A stretch of DNA of 64,000 nucleotides from Oenanthe sinensis. Its lineage: Eukaryota > Streptophyta > Magnoliopsida > Apiales > Apiaceae. The notes under the pieces were generated by a model, which saw only the letters and a program-made list of their open reading frames with translations, was not told where the DNA came from and ran no database searches. Below, piece after piece: positions 45,588 to 56,880 of this stretch. The first letter of the stretch is position 1; each line of letters starts with the position of its first letter. The stretch covers positions 43,525,455 to 43,589,454 of the forward strand of contig CM053799.1 of NCBI GenBank assembly GCA_028671895.1. The letters run 5' to 3'. The position numbers and the translations under genes were made by a program.

Positions 45588-45985
45588 ACTTCTCGACTAA
45601 GGTTCAATTTGTGAGTTCTAGATCAATTATGTTTTAAAAAGTTCTCGATCTAGTATTAATGAGAGTTCTCGACCACTAGAGTTCTCGGTCAAGTTCAAAT
45701 AAAGTTCTTGAATGATATAGTTCTCGAATGCATATATACTGAGTTCTCGATCAATCTATGACAGTTCTCTAATAAAGTTACTTTATTCATTTTCTGAGTT
45801 CTCGATCATTCAAAATCGATTACATTTCTATTTGAGTTGTCTAAGTCATATAAATAGAAAAACAGATCTAACATTTCATTTCTACGCTTAATCGCAAGCT
45901 CAAAGAAACTCTTGCTCTCGAATTCTCTCTTGCTTTTCTCTAAACTCTTTCATTTCTTCACTTCTCTTTTCTATACACTACTCTA
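45588..45985 (+). promoter_or_regulatory. Candidate internal promoter for the E1 aORF
   Basis: About ten copies of AGTTCTCGA(T/C) lie at 45588-45845; this is close to the reverse complement of the LTR oligomer TCGAGAAGT. A clear TATAAATA at 45849-45856 follows, then about 100 nt of pyrimidine-rich leader (CTCGAATTCTCTCTTGCTTT, CTCTAAACTCTTTC) and the aORF ATG at 45986. TATA-to-leader spacing is right for plant RNA polymerase II. Promoter activity is inferred. Confidence 0.55.
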
Positions 45986-48900
45986 ATGGCTTCTTCAAGT
46001 TCCAATCCTGTAACTGAAGTGTATGTGATTCTAGAAAGAAACTTCTTGGCCATTGCTAGAGATGTTGATGCTAAGCCACAGTACGAATGTTTCACCAGAT
46101 TTCTTATTGATTCATACTTAAAGGAAGCATTGTTGACCAACCCTCCATTGTACTTGGATATTCCATAATAGTTCTGGAACACTCCTAACTGGGAGGAGGT
46201 TTCTTTGGCGGATGGAAGCTCCAAGATATTAGTAACCTGCAAAATCCAAAAGGTGGACATCAGTTTTGATGAAAATGATGTGAATGAAAGTATGTCTCTT
46301 TCCACAAAATAGTTTGATGATGAGCCATCTGAAAATGATCTTCTAGACTTCTTAGAGGTCATTAGATATTCAGACACAGTTGAGAAGGGTGTTGATGACA
46401 AGAAGTATAGGTTGTGCAAGATCAACAAGAAGTATGTAAGGAATGAGTGGTCATTCCTGTTTGACACACTTCTTAGGGTGTTCACTTGCAGGAAGACAGG
46501 GATTGATCAAATTAGCTACATTGCCTTGAAGCTGGCCTACTCCTTGGCATATAACCAGAAGTTCAATGTAGGCAGGCTCATTCTTGGGGAACTCATAACC
46601 AGGATTCCCAAGAGAGGTAATGAGATTTTCTTCCCTCACTTCATTCAATCAATTCTAAATTATAAGAATGCTAGTTTGATGGAACTACATGTGATGAATA
46701 AAAATAGAATTGGCTACTCTAAGTCCATGTCAAAAATTATTTTTGCTACATTGGACAGAAGAACCACAATGAATGTAAATCACACCTCATATGATGAGTG
46801 TATTTGAAGGGTATCCACTTGTGCAACCTATATATGGTTACTTGCAAGTAGTAGAGGGTCCCAAGGTGGCAGAAATACCTAATGCACATAACCTAGGGAC
46901 TCTTAACCCAACTGTAGACCTTTCTTCAAATCCACTAGATGTTAGTCAACCAACCTCTATATCCTCTCAACAGGATATAGTTGAAAAGAAGAAAAGGAAG
47001 AAACATGCTGCTAAGAAGAATTTAGAAGTAGTTGTAGAAGACCCTGAGTCATTAGTGGTTCCTCTAAAGAGGAGAAGGAAAAATAAAGAGGCCACACTAG
47101 ACCACTTTACATCTTCATAAAGGGTGTAGAGGTTGAAAAAAGATTAAACATGTTGCTAGATGCATTCTCTCAACAGAATGTATCTATTAAAATTGGGAGT
47201 CAGCCCACTCCAATTTGTAAAGAGTCTTCACCATCACAGGAACTCACTCCTGTTGATGAAAGGTGTGAGGTTGAAAAGGAGACACAAGTGCACATAGGAT
47301 TTTCTATTGAAACTTCTCCATTTTCTCAAGGGGAGTTTCCAATACTCACTTCTATTTAAAATCTCTCCTCTATTCCTCAAATTTTTCTCAACCAATTGTG
47401 TCTAGCCAAACACAAAAGGATGTTGAACATCAGGAATCCAAGTCTCCTGGTGAGCCAAATTCAAGTGACTTGGTGCTTGACACCTTGCTCACCACTCAGG
47501 ACACTCATTTAGATGGTGAGGGAATACATGCTAAGGTATATCCTGATGACACCATCAAAACCACAGAGGTTCCAGGAGTGTTTACTTCAGACTCTATGGG
47601 GGCTAAAGTAATATCACTAATTGGTATCATTAATGAGCCATTGGATACCATATATTCACAGATATTGGATAATCTAGGGGACCTCCACACCATACAAATG
47701 GCATCCCCTAGACACTCCCTAGTCATTCAAAGACTGTCCTCTAGGAGGAATTTACCTATCCATCCAGGATCTATTGTGACTCATCTAAACATTTGGATGA
47801 GGAAATATACAATGAGGGAATCACTACCATAAGTGGTGATCGTAGCTCTAACATTATGTCACAATGGCTAAAACATGGGCAACATAACAAGAATTCAGGA
47901 CCATTTACTAATGGGTTCTTATTTGAGAAAAAATTAAAGGAATTATATAGAGATCAAATGGATGGTTTGTACCATATAACACTACAACTCATGGCTGCTT
48001 ATTTGCCAAACAAGGACTATGCTGCAATTATGCTAGAGTACGCAAAAGATCAGGAGGAAATTAAAGTCAAGAATGAAGAAATGGCTGAAGAGGGAGAGGC
48101 CAATATTGATGCTCGGTTAGATAAAAAAACAAAATGTGAGCATGAAGGAGATGCTACAGTGGATGAGGGAGAAATATCTGACTTCTCTTGGTTCTTGGGC
48201 CAAAGTTTTCACTCCCTCTACAATATATGATGTCATACATGAAGCTGCCAAGGTGCAATTATAAACAAATCACTATTTTGCAAGGGACTCCCAATCTGAG
48301 ATTGAAGATCATAGAAGTAAGGTGGAAGGTACTTTGAGGAGTATTGAGGAAAAGATGAAGCCTGGTGGCATCTACGGAACTACATCCTCTAAGTTTGAAT
48401 CTTCTCTGCCAAGAATCAAGGTTAATGGCATGAATGACAAAATGGAGAAGATGGAGAAAGCCTTCAAGGAGATGATTCAAAGAAATGCTACCATTCAACA
48501 GAATCAAACAAAGATAAATAACATGGTTGAAGTATTATACAAGAACAGACATGCAAACAGATTGCCATAAGATGTGCCTATTCATGAATTGACTCCATTT
48601 CAAGTGGATTTATTCTACCAAGCCAAAGCAAAGGCAGAAAAGGCTGAAGCCCTTACAGAGGCAAAATTAAATGAAAATTTTAATCAATTGGCTGATGCTC
48701 AAACCTCTCTCTCAAACACAATTTCTGAAGTGGTGTCAAGTGTGAATGCTTTATAGAAGGAGTTTGACAAATCTACTTTCACACAAAGCACCACTCTTTA
48801 ACAAGTGTCAACTCAATTGGCATTCATTCAAACTCTTCTATCAACAATGACTATTCCAAGTCAAGCACCTCTAGTGAAAGTTGTTTTCCAATTCAAGCCT

Positions 48901-50680
48901 AGTACATCATCATTCCTACCTCAATAACAAGATATCAACCCTAAGGGGGAGAAGGAAAGAAAAAAGGAGATTGAAGTTGAAAGGCAAAAGGCTATCATGA
49001 GAACCTTGAGGTAGAAGGCGCTAAAGCCCAATATAGACAAAGAGTTTCTACAAACCTTGAAGGCCATCAATGCATATGTTAAAGGGCATCATTGGAACTA
49101 TAAGAAACTTCTTGAAAAAGCCATCTTTACAACGAGTAGAGTTAAATATGAAATAAAAGGCAAGATGTGAAAAGAGCCAATAGTGCTGATGGAATCTGGC
49201 TTTTTCAAAGTTTCCATTGGACTATTTAATGAACTCTCATACACATAACTTAAATGCCTGTACAAAGTAATTGAAATAGTTACTCAAGAAGATGAAAAAT
49301 TAAATAAATTTGTCATAGGTCATCTCCTACCTATTTCACTTCCTGAGGCATACTGCAATCCTGATGGAGTGATGTACATGTCTAAGAAAAATAAGCTGGC
49401 ACACTTCATGATCCCTCAATACTTAAATCAAGAAAACAGAAGCTAGATCATTAGTCTAATTGACTTGCTTGAAAAGAAGAAGATCAAATAAGAAGAAGAC
49501 ATAGTGATTTTGCAGAAAATGAAGAAATTTATGAATGTTCAAGTTTCTGATTTTGCAAGTAAAGAGTTGAAGAAAAAGAAGAAAGATGATGAGGACAAAG
49601 GTCAGGAAAAGAAAGACAATAGTCTGCACCTAGGAGTGATAAGGGAGGAAAACAAGATGATAAAAAGAAAGATAATGGTGATAAGAAGAAGATAGATGAT
49701 TCAGTTAAAGAAAAGAAGTGTGAGAGAAAGAAATCAACAAAGGAGCAAGCCGTTGGTAGTTATGTTAGTACACCTACCAAAATTCAGGGTGATAATGTGG
49801 CTCCAACAGTTTCTGAAACTGCCATGATCCCTAAATTCAAATAACCTAGAAGACATCTTGTCAAGGTGACTGCAAATGGAGTGATAATGAGGGAAATAAA
49901 AGGAAGTCAACTTAAGAATCTGAAGCCATGTCAACAAGTCAAGGTCAATACAGCAACCATGACAAATCAAGAATTCCACTAGTTCATTGCTAGTGAGATG
50001 TCCAAAGTGGAAAAAGTAACTGGTTGTGCCTGACAAATAATTGTCAATCCAAACAAATCAAGATGATGTTGTTCATGATAAGTGAAAAATCAAACAATGG
50101 AAGGCAGAGAGAATCTGTAAGATTGTGGTAAGGGACAAAAAGATATATGTGACAAATGTTGATGGAGAAGAAAGAGAATTTTATCATGATAGCTCAAAAA
50201 TCACTACACATGAAATCAGGAGAGTGATAAGTCTATATGAAAAGAAGTGTATGATAAAAAAAACTAAAGATGGTGGAAGTTGCTGAATATCTTGCAAAGA
50301 AATATCAAAAGAAGATTGACAAAGTAAGGGAAATGAAAGAAATGGCAGAGAGAAGGAAAAAAGAAGATGAAGAATTAGAAAGACTGTCTGAAGAATTAAA
50401 AAGACAGGGAAAATGTAGAGTGTTCAAAGATCCTGACAGGGTTGAGCTTAAACTCAGTAATGGAGTAACCACAAAAATCAGACTCAAGTTTGTCAAAGAT
50501 TATCTTGTACATTCTCTCAAAATTGCAGCTGACATGTTGAAGAATGAAATTCTGATTGAAGAAGTAATTTCCAGGCAAGAGATTCTTCAAGCCATTGAAG
50601 AAATCAACCAAAGAGAAGAGAAAGAGAAGAAAGCCATATATGATCAATTCATGGCAACTCAGAATAAAAATCAAAGGTAA
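45986..50680 (+). pseudogene. E1 aORF: very long additional ORF, broken
   Basis: Starts MASSSSNPVTEVYVILERNF at 45986. Pieces: 45986-46168, 46412-46807, 46791-47120, 47150-47359, 47398-47832, 47793-48230, 48322-48756, 49504-49695, 50270-50680. Without the stops it would be about 1500 codons. The N-terminal 270 aa hold a globular part (NEWSFLFDTLLRVFTC, IALKLAYSLAYNQ, NVGRLILGEL) resembling the 'putative plant transposon protein' domain. The middle is Ser/Pro/Glu-rich and probably disordered, with basic KKKRKKHAAKK and KRRRKNK clusters. The C-terminus is Lys/Glu-rich coiled coil (KVREMKEMAERRKKEDEELE, then VELKLSNGVTTKIRL). No transmembrane segment is seen, so an envelope role has no support. 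Function unknown. Confidence 0.75.
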
Positions 50681-50720
50681 GCTTGATATCTTGTATTAAT
50701 TTGTGAAATTGTCTTTTTCC

Positions 50721-50734
50721 AAATTGAGGGAGAT
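50721..50734 (+). other. E1 polypurine tract
   Basis: AAATTGAGGGAGAT directly before the 3' LTR, the plus-strand priming site. Confidence 0.75.
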
Positions 50735-51992
50735 TATTGGACCAAATCAAGCCTACTATATTGAATATAATTTCCTTGTTATAACAAATTTAGAACTTCT
50801 ATATTAGGTTTGTGACTTAGATACTTTAATGTACTATTACAAATAGAAGTATGATCAAATTGTAATTCTAAGTTTTAATTAAAGTCAAAGAATAAAGTCT
50901 GATAGAAGATTCAAGTTGAATCATGCCTCTAGATAAAGAAGACTTCTTCAAGAATAAGAATGCGGTCTGAGAATTCTTTTAAGGCAAACAGATGTTCGAG
51001 AAGTCAAAATGTGCAACTGGTAGGGAAGTCTCAAAATACTCAATGACTAAGTACTCGATCGAGAAGTGTTCATTGGAGAAGTCAAGAAATCGAATCCATT
51101 CGAGAAGTTTCAAATGTAATATACATTCGAGAAGTCTAGTAGAACAAATCGAGAAGTTAGCAAAGAAAGCAACCGAGAAGTCTGAAAAAAGAGATCAATC
51201 GAGAAGTCTGTGGTACTAGACTATTTGGGAAGTCTAGCCTAATCGAGAAGTCATCTAAGTTATATCCAATCGAGAAGTCTAGGCACTCGAGAAGTAACAA
51301 GTTAATAGACTGTTGAGAAGTCTCAGAAGTATTCGATCGAGAACTCTGTGTCATGACTTCTCGAAGCAAGAACAATTGAGTGCTCGATTGATTTAAGAAG
51401 CTAAATTTAAATAGATTTGTAAAAGAATATGACAAGTAATTTGAAGCTCTGTCATGATTAGGATCATTCAAACCTGTGAAGATAGAGACAAGTCTACAAG
51501 AAGCTTCAAAGTAGAACAAGACATTGACAGAAGAATAAAATACAAATGTGATGTACTGTCAAAAGAAAGTGTTAGCTAGAAATAGAAAGTGTTCAAATAT
51601 AAAGCATCTTTTTTCTATTTCTAGTTTTAGCTAACTGACTCGTGAAAGCATGTGCCAATGAGACATGTTGTCTATATAGCCAATGAACAGCTTCACAAGT
51701 TAGTAACAAGTTAAATATTTTCTAAGTATTCACTCCTTGTATCTTTCAAGAACAAGAAGCTGAGATTCAAAACAAGAATCTCAGATTATAGCAAATTCAT
51801 TATAATACAATTAGATTGAAAATTTAATTTGTGTGTTTGCTTTATTTCCGCACTACTTGATAAACATTACAAGTTAACACTAGCTACCAAAGAAGACAGT
51901 TCATCCATCAAACAAATTAGAAGAAGTTCAAAAAGTCTAAACCATACATTCACCCCCCCCCTGTATAGTTTCTGTAGTTTTCATTTCTAATA
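50735..51992 (+). mobile_element. E1 3' LTR
   Basis: Starts TATTGGACCAAATC (TG mutated to TA) and ends TTTCTAATA. It aligns with the 5' LTR throughout apart from the MITE and small indels. Its oligomer array at 50995-51360 has fewer clean copies. Confidence 0.9.
50995..51360. repeat. TCGAGAAGT oligomer array, E1 3' LTR
   Basis: About 14 copies, several decayed (TAGGGAAGTC, TTGGGAAGTC, TTGAGAAGTC) relative to the 5' LTR. Ends with the same inverted GACTTCTCGA at about 51355. Confidence 0.88.
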
Positions 51993-52409
51993 GTAGCTAC
52001 AATATCTACCACTTAAGGTAAACAGACGAAGAGGAAAAAAATTAAGGTAATTTGCATTCCTATTGATGCTCCCGAGTTTTAAGAAGGAAAACAAGTGCAA
52101 ATAAATGAAAATTTTATATGCTTTCCTCCCAAAACTTTCACTCCAAAAGTGGGGTGAGGAGGAAAGTAAGTGGTGACTGTAAATTAAAAAAGATATGATA
52201 TTACTAATATACCCTTATTTTCTAATATTCACTTCTTAGATCTAAAGATAAAATTGTAATTTGACAACTAATTATATGCTTTGCCTCCAAATTGTGAGCA
52301 CACTAACGAAACTAATTTCACTCTTTAATTTTTTTAACAAAAGAGCAAGTTAATGAAACTTGTTTCACTTCCTTTCCTTTACATTCTCTTACATTCCTTT
52401 GCTTTTCAC
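51993..52409. other. Spacer between E1 and the second hAT MITE
   Basis: AT-rich, no gene seen. Confidence 0.5.
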
Positions 52410-52829
52410 CTGTGACGAATCTAGAATTATTTTTCAGTGGGGTACTATATAACTAAGTAACTTCAGTTAAATGTTATATATTTAAAGTATTATTAAAATA
52501 AATTTTAAAGTAATAAAAATATTTAAAAACTTTATATACAGTTTAATTTTTTTTATTTTAAATTAAAATTTTATTATATTTATAGGTTTTTTATATTATT
52601 ATAAATATAATTTCTACCATTAAAAAAATTCATTGCTTAAATAAATATATCATGAATTTGAATAAAATAGTTCAAAATTTTAATATAAATTTTTGTTTCA
52701 ATTAATTTTTAATGGGGCACTTATATTATTTTAATGAGAGGAATCAAATTAAATATCACTTATTTATTCACTGGGTGTAGCAATTGAGTGGGGCCCATGC
52801 CCCGTTATATAACTGTACATCCGCCTCTC
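52410..52829. mobile_element. Second copy of the hAT-type MITE, opposite orientation
   Basis: Starts CTGTGACGAATCTAG and ends ATCCGCCTCTC, flanked by 8-bp duplications CTTTTCAC at 52402-52409 and 52830-52837. Its first 50 bp (AATTATTTTTCAGTGGGGTACTATATAA) match the reverse complement of the right end of the 37730-38112 copy. About 420 bp, non-coding. Confidence 0.88.
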
Positions 52830-52837
52830 CTTTTCAC

Positions 52838-53180
52838 CCTTAAAAAATCCGGGAGCATGACTTTAGTTAACTTCATCATATTAAATAGTTGTAATATAAA
52901 TATAATCAAATGAAAGATTATCAATAAAATTGCTCCGAGTTCATTTTTTTTTAACTCGATGGTTCAATATTTTTGTTTAGCTTTTGTGTATGTACTAGCT
53001 AAAATCATATGCGGTGCATGGGACATCTTTTAAATATTTAATATATTTATTATAACTATTATATTAATTTATTTAATATATTATAATTCTTTTTCAATAT
53101 TTTAATATATTTAATTTTTATACAATTAAAAATAAAACTATTATTTTTTTTATTAACCACATTATTAATTACTTGTATGA
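52838..53180. other. AT-rich spacer before E2
   Basis: No gene or defined repeat seen. Confidence 0.5.
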
Positions 53181-53181
53181 T

Positions 53182-54339
53182 TGTGTGTTTGGAATCAATG
53201 CAGGCTTGATGATAAATTTAACCTTAGAATCATAGAAATTGTATTTGTTGTAACTAATCAATTGATATGATGTTAATAAATATCAATTGATCAGGAAACT
53301 ATTTATCAGTTGAAATGTGTATCTGAATCAACTAATAATATGGATGGTAATATAGTTGTACCTTGTCTATTTCAATTGATATGCCTTAAGTCAATTGATA
53401 ATATTCTCATCAATAGATATTAGAGTCGATTGATATAGGTCATCAATTGATGTATAACTTAGGTTGTCATATTGTAATTATTTGAAGCAAGAAAATTATA
53501 TAAATGAAGGGTGATCAATTGATATGGAAATATCAATGCATGAATGATCAATTGATAACAAGTCAAGTCAAAGATTGAAGACTATAAACTGATATAAAAT
53601 CCCATCGATTGATATATCGATAGATTACATCTATCAATCGATTAGTCAATAACTATTATCAATCGATGGATATTAAGATCAATCGAAGAAGAAAATCAGT
53701 TGATGGATGCAGGGAATTATCAATTAATATAATTAACAATAAATTATCAATTGGTAGGGACTGCACAAAGAGACAAAATGTTAGGAATCTTCAGACAAAA
53801 GCACAGCTATAGAAGACAGTCTACATTGACTATAAAGACTCAAATTGAAGCTGTCTTTCTAAGACTCAAGACATTTCCTAAAATGAAAAAAGACAGAATG
53901 AAAAGATAGAATAGTAACATTTCTAGAATATGTATTTTTGTTTTGTACTCTATTCTCGAGATTGTAAACACTCTTGTAATATATAAACAAGAGTGGTAGA
54001 ATTGTTAGAAAATAACCAAGTTGGAATATATTTGTGAATCAACTGTTCAAGCCTTATAGCACTTTGTAAGAACGGCTTGTTTATTTTCTAACTTTATAAA
54101 AAAGTGCTAGGTTTTCAAAAACCTAGATTATTTGCGCAATATACACACTGATGGAAAAACCAATCCATCATTAATTTTTAATATCTTATTCAACTTACAT
54201 TTCAGTTGTTATTGTTCATAAAAACACTTCTCTAAATATTCAGTTTAAGAACAAATATTAAGAAATCAAGAAAAGGTTTTAGTATTTGTATTCAACCCCC
54301 CTTCTATAAATACATATTGATATTGTTCTGGGAATAACA
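53182..54339 (+). mobile_element. E2 5' LTR
   Basis: Ends GGGAATAACA at 54339, followed by the PBS. A TATA-like ATATATAAAC lies near 53978 after CTTGTA. About twenty ATCAATTGATA-type palindromes and half-palindromes lie at 53255-53765, upstream of the TATA. Left boundary approximate. Confidence 0.75.
53255..53765. repeat. ATCAATTGAT oligomer array, E2 LTR
   Basis: Twenty or so copies such as ATCAATTGATATG, TCAATTGATAA, TATCGATAGAT and ATCAATCGAT at irregular spacing; the core ATCAATTGAT is a perfect palindrome. Confidence 0.85.
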
Positions 54340-54341
54340 AT

Positions 54342-54353
54342 TGGTATCAGAAC
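54342..54353 (+). other. E2 primer-binding site
   Basis: TGGTATCAGAAC, one mismatch to TGGTATCAGAGC, two bases after the LTR end. Confidence 0.9.
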
Positions 54354-54399
54354 ATAGTCTTTCAACATACAAAAAGTTTAAGATCAAGAGCAAGTCAAT

Positions 54400-56880
54400 A
54401 TGGGCCAAAAAGATTCAGGTGTGAAGATTCCAGTATTAGAAAATTATGAATACTTTACATAGAAAGTAAAAATGCACCTGCATCTACTTTCTCTTGACCC
54501 TTCCTATGTTAACTACATAGAGAAAGGTCTTCATGTTCCCATGAAACTGGTCACAGGTGTAAATCCTGATGGAACTCCTGCATTTGACAAACATGTTCCA
54601 AAACTCATTACTGAGTTCACAGAAGAGGATGAAAAAGAAGTGCTCAAGGACAAAAAGCCCATTAACATTTTGTTCAATGGTCTAGATAAAGACATGTTTG
54701 ATAATGTGATAAACTGCACTTCATCAAAGGAGGTATGTGATACTCTTCAAAATCTATGTGAAGGAATTGAACAAGTCAGGAAAAACAAGATGCAACTCCT
54801 GATTCAGAAATATGAATATTTTCATTTCAAGAGTGGTGAGTCAATCACTGATACCTATAATAGGTTCCAAAAACTTTTAAATGGACAAACTATATAGTAG
54901 GGTTTATGCAACTGAAGATACAAATATGAAATTTCTTAAATCTATTCCAAAAGAATGGAAACCAATGACTATCTATATTAGACAATCTTAGGACTTCAAG
55001 GACTATAATCTTGAGAAGCATTATGGTATTCTCAAGACATATGAATTGTAAATATAATAAGATGATGAAATTGAGAAGAATCAAAGAAAGGAAAAGACCG
55101 TGGCTTTGATGGTCAAGGGAAATGAAGACAAGAAGGGTAATAGTCAAAGTGGTTGTGTAGAAGGTTCTATCATGGTGGCTGATGATGATGTTGAAGAATC
55201 ATCCAAAGGCAAGGGAAAGGGAAAATGTGAATAAATTGAAGAATGTTCTCATGATGATTTAGATGAAATTGATAAGCACCTTACATTTCTGTCAAGGAAA
55301 TTTTTAAAGCTAAAATTCAAGAGGAATCCAAATGCTCAAAGGCCTGGATCCTAGTTAAGAAATGACAATCAAAACAAGAATTTGGTTGATAGATCAAAGT
55401 TCAAATGTTTTAACTATGGATTGGCTGGTCATTCCTCTAATGAGCGCAGAAAGCCAAAACAAGAGAAAAATACAAACTCATATGATGGCATTGACTATAA
55501 AAAGAAGTACTTTGACCTTCTCAAACAAAGAGAAAAGGCTTTTATGATTAAAGAGAAAGACTGGTTTGTTGAGGACAGTGATTCTGAAGAATTCATCAAT
55601 CTAACTCTAATTGCGAACCATGAAGATGAAGAGGCTAGTGCATCATCAAATCAGGTACTAGCTACTAACTTTTCTAAATTGACAAAAGATGAATGCAATA
55701 GTACCATAAATTAAATGTCAAATGAGCTGTACAACTTGCATGTCACTCTGAAATCTCTAAAAAAAGAAAATCTCAAGTTAAAAAACACTATTGATGCCTT
55801 AACTGAGATAAATGAATTTCTTGAAAATGAACTTGTTTGTTTAGATAGATTCAAGCAGGAAAGTAAGGATGCTAGGGATTAACTAGTAAATAGTCTGAGA
55901 AGAGAAGAATTGTTAAAAGAACAAATGGCTGTAGAAATTGAAACCATTAACAAATGGAATAGGTCTGCTAAAATGCCAAACATATCATTGATGTTCAGGG
56001 TTTAGATACTCTAGGAGAATCCCCTAAATCTGAATCGACCATTAATCCTTTATCAATTGATGAGGATTATCAATCTATTGATGCTGAATCAACTGATAAG
56101 CATCCATTGACAAGTAAATCATCAATGGCTAACAAGAAGAACAAGTTTAACACCCCTATCATATTTGTGAAGTAAAAGGATTCCAAAGATCAAGTTGAGA
56201 CTAAGGTTGAAAAGATAAACATTGGTAGCTTATCTAAGAAACAGTTAAAAGTGAAATTAGAAGAGATAGCACCTGTTGGAGTCATTCACCCTAAGTCTGA
56301 GAAAAAGAAAAAGAATAGGAATGGGAAGGTAGGCATAAACAAGCATAAAAATTACACTCCTGATATGTATGCACCTAAAAAGGTTTGTGCTAAATGTGGT
56401 AGTGTAAATCATTTATCTATGCATTACAAGAAAGAAAAACCTTCTATGTTTATGAATGATTTAAATGCACATACTATGTCTACAAATTCCATGCTTGCCA
56501 ATCCGATGCTCATGAATTCCATGTCTTCTAATTTGGTTGCACCAAATATTCATATGCCATATGCACAAGTTCCATACATGTATCATCCATTCTTTACATA
56601 TGTAATTATGAATATGCCTGAAATGCCATGGAACATGCCTATAAATGACAACATTCATGAAAGTCAAAATGTTAAGTCTGAAAACATGCATGATACTTCT
56701 GCTATGAGTTCCAAGGTGTTTGAGCCTCAAAAGTCAACTCCAAAAAATAAAGTGGATTTAAACCCACAAAATAAAAGGAACCAAAGTTGGCAACCAAGGC
56801 TCAGCTGCAACTAATAAAAGAGGACACAATGCAACTTGGGTATCAAAAGCAACTTGATTATTTTAATTGTGTGCTCTCTG
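54400..56880 (+). pseudogene. E2 gag, broken
   Basis: ATG at 54400 (MGQKDSGVKIPVLENY, stop near 54460); open 54472-54897 is the UBN2-type core (NINILFNGLDKDMFDNVINC, GESITDTYNRFQKLLNG). Zinc knuckle near 55405 reads CFNYGLAGHSSNER, with two Cys lost. The coiled coil is 55730-55960. A Ser-Ile-Asp-rich linker encoded by ATCAATTGATGA-type sequence lies at 56035-56110. A CAKCGSVNHLSMHY second knuckle (about 56390) and a Met/Asn-rich stretch (NSMLANPMLMNSMSSN) follow. Gag ends at TGA after TWVSKAT (about 56852). Confidence 0.87.

Larger units (their letters stand above)
37621..51992 (+). mobile_element. E1: complete two-LTR Ty1/copia element (14.4 kb) with long 3' aORF
   Basis: 5' LTR 37621-39296, PBS, gag, protease, integrase, RT, RNase H, a non-coding segment with a promoter-like region, a ~4.7-kb aORF, a polypurine tract and 3' LTR 50735-51992. 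The left flank GCGGC and right flank GTAGC (51993-51997) agree at 3 of 5 positions and may be a decayed target duplication. LTRs differ by scattered substitutions and indels, so the insertion is not recent. Gag/pol order is copia; the large size and extra 3' ORF fit the Sirevirus group (inference). All ORFs carry stops or frameshifts. Confidence 0.9.

Noticed and set aside
45986..50680. Envelope-like glycoprotein
   Set aside because: No signal peptide, membrane helix or cysteine pattern is visible; the extra ORF is charged and coiled-coil rich.
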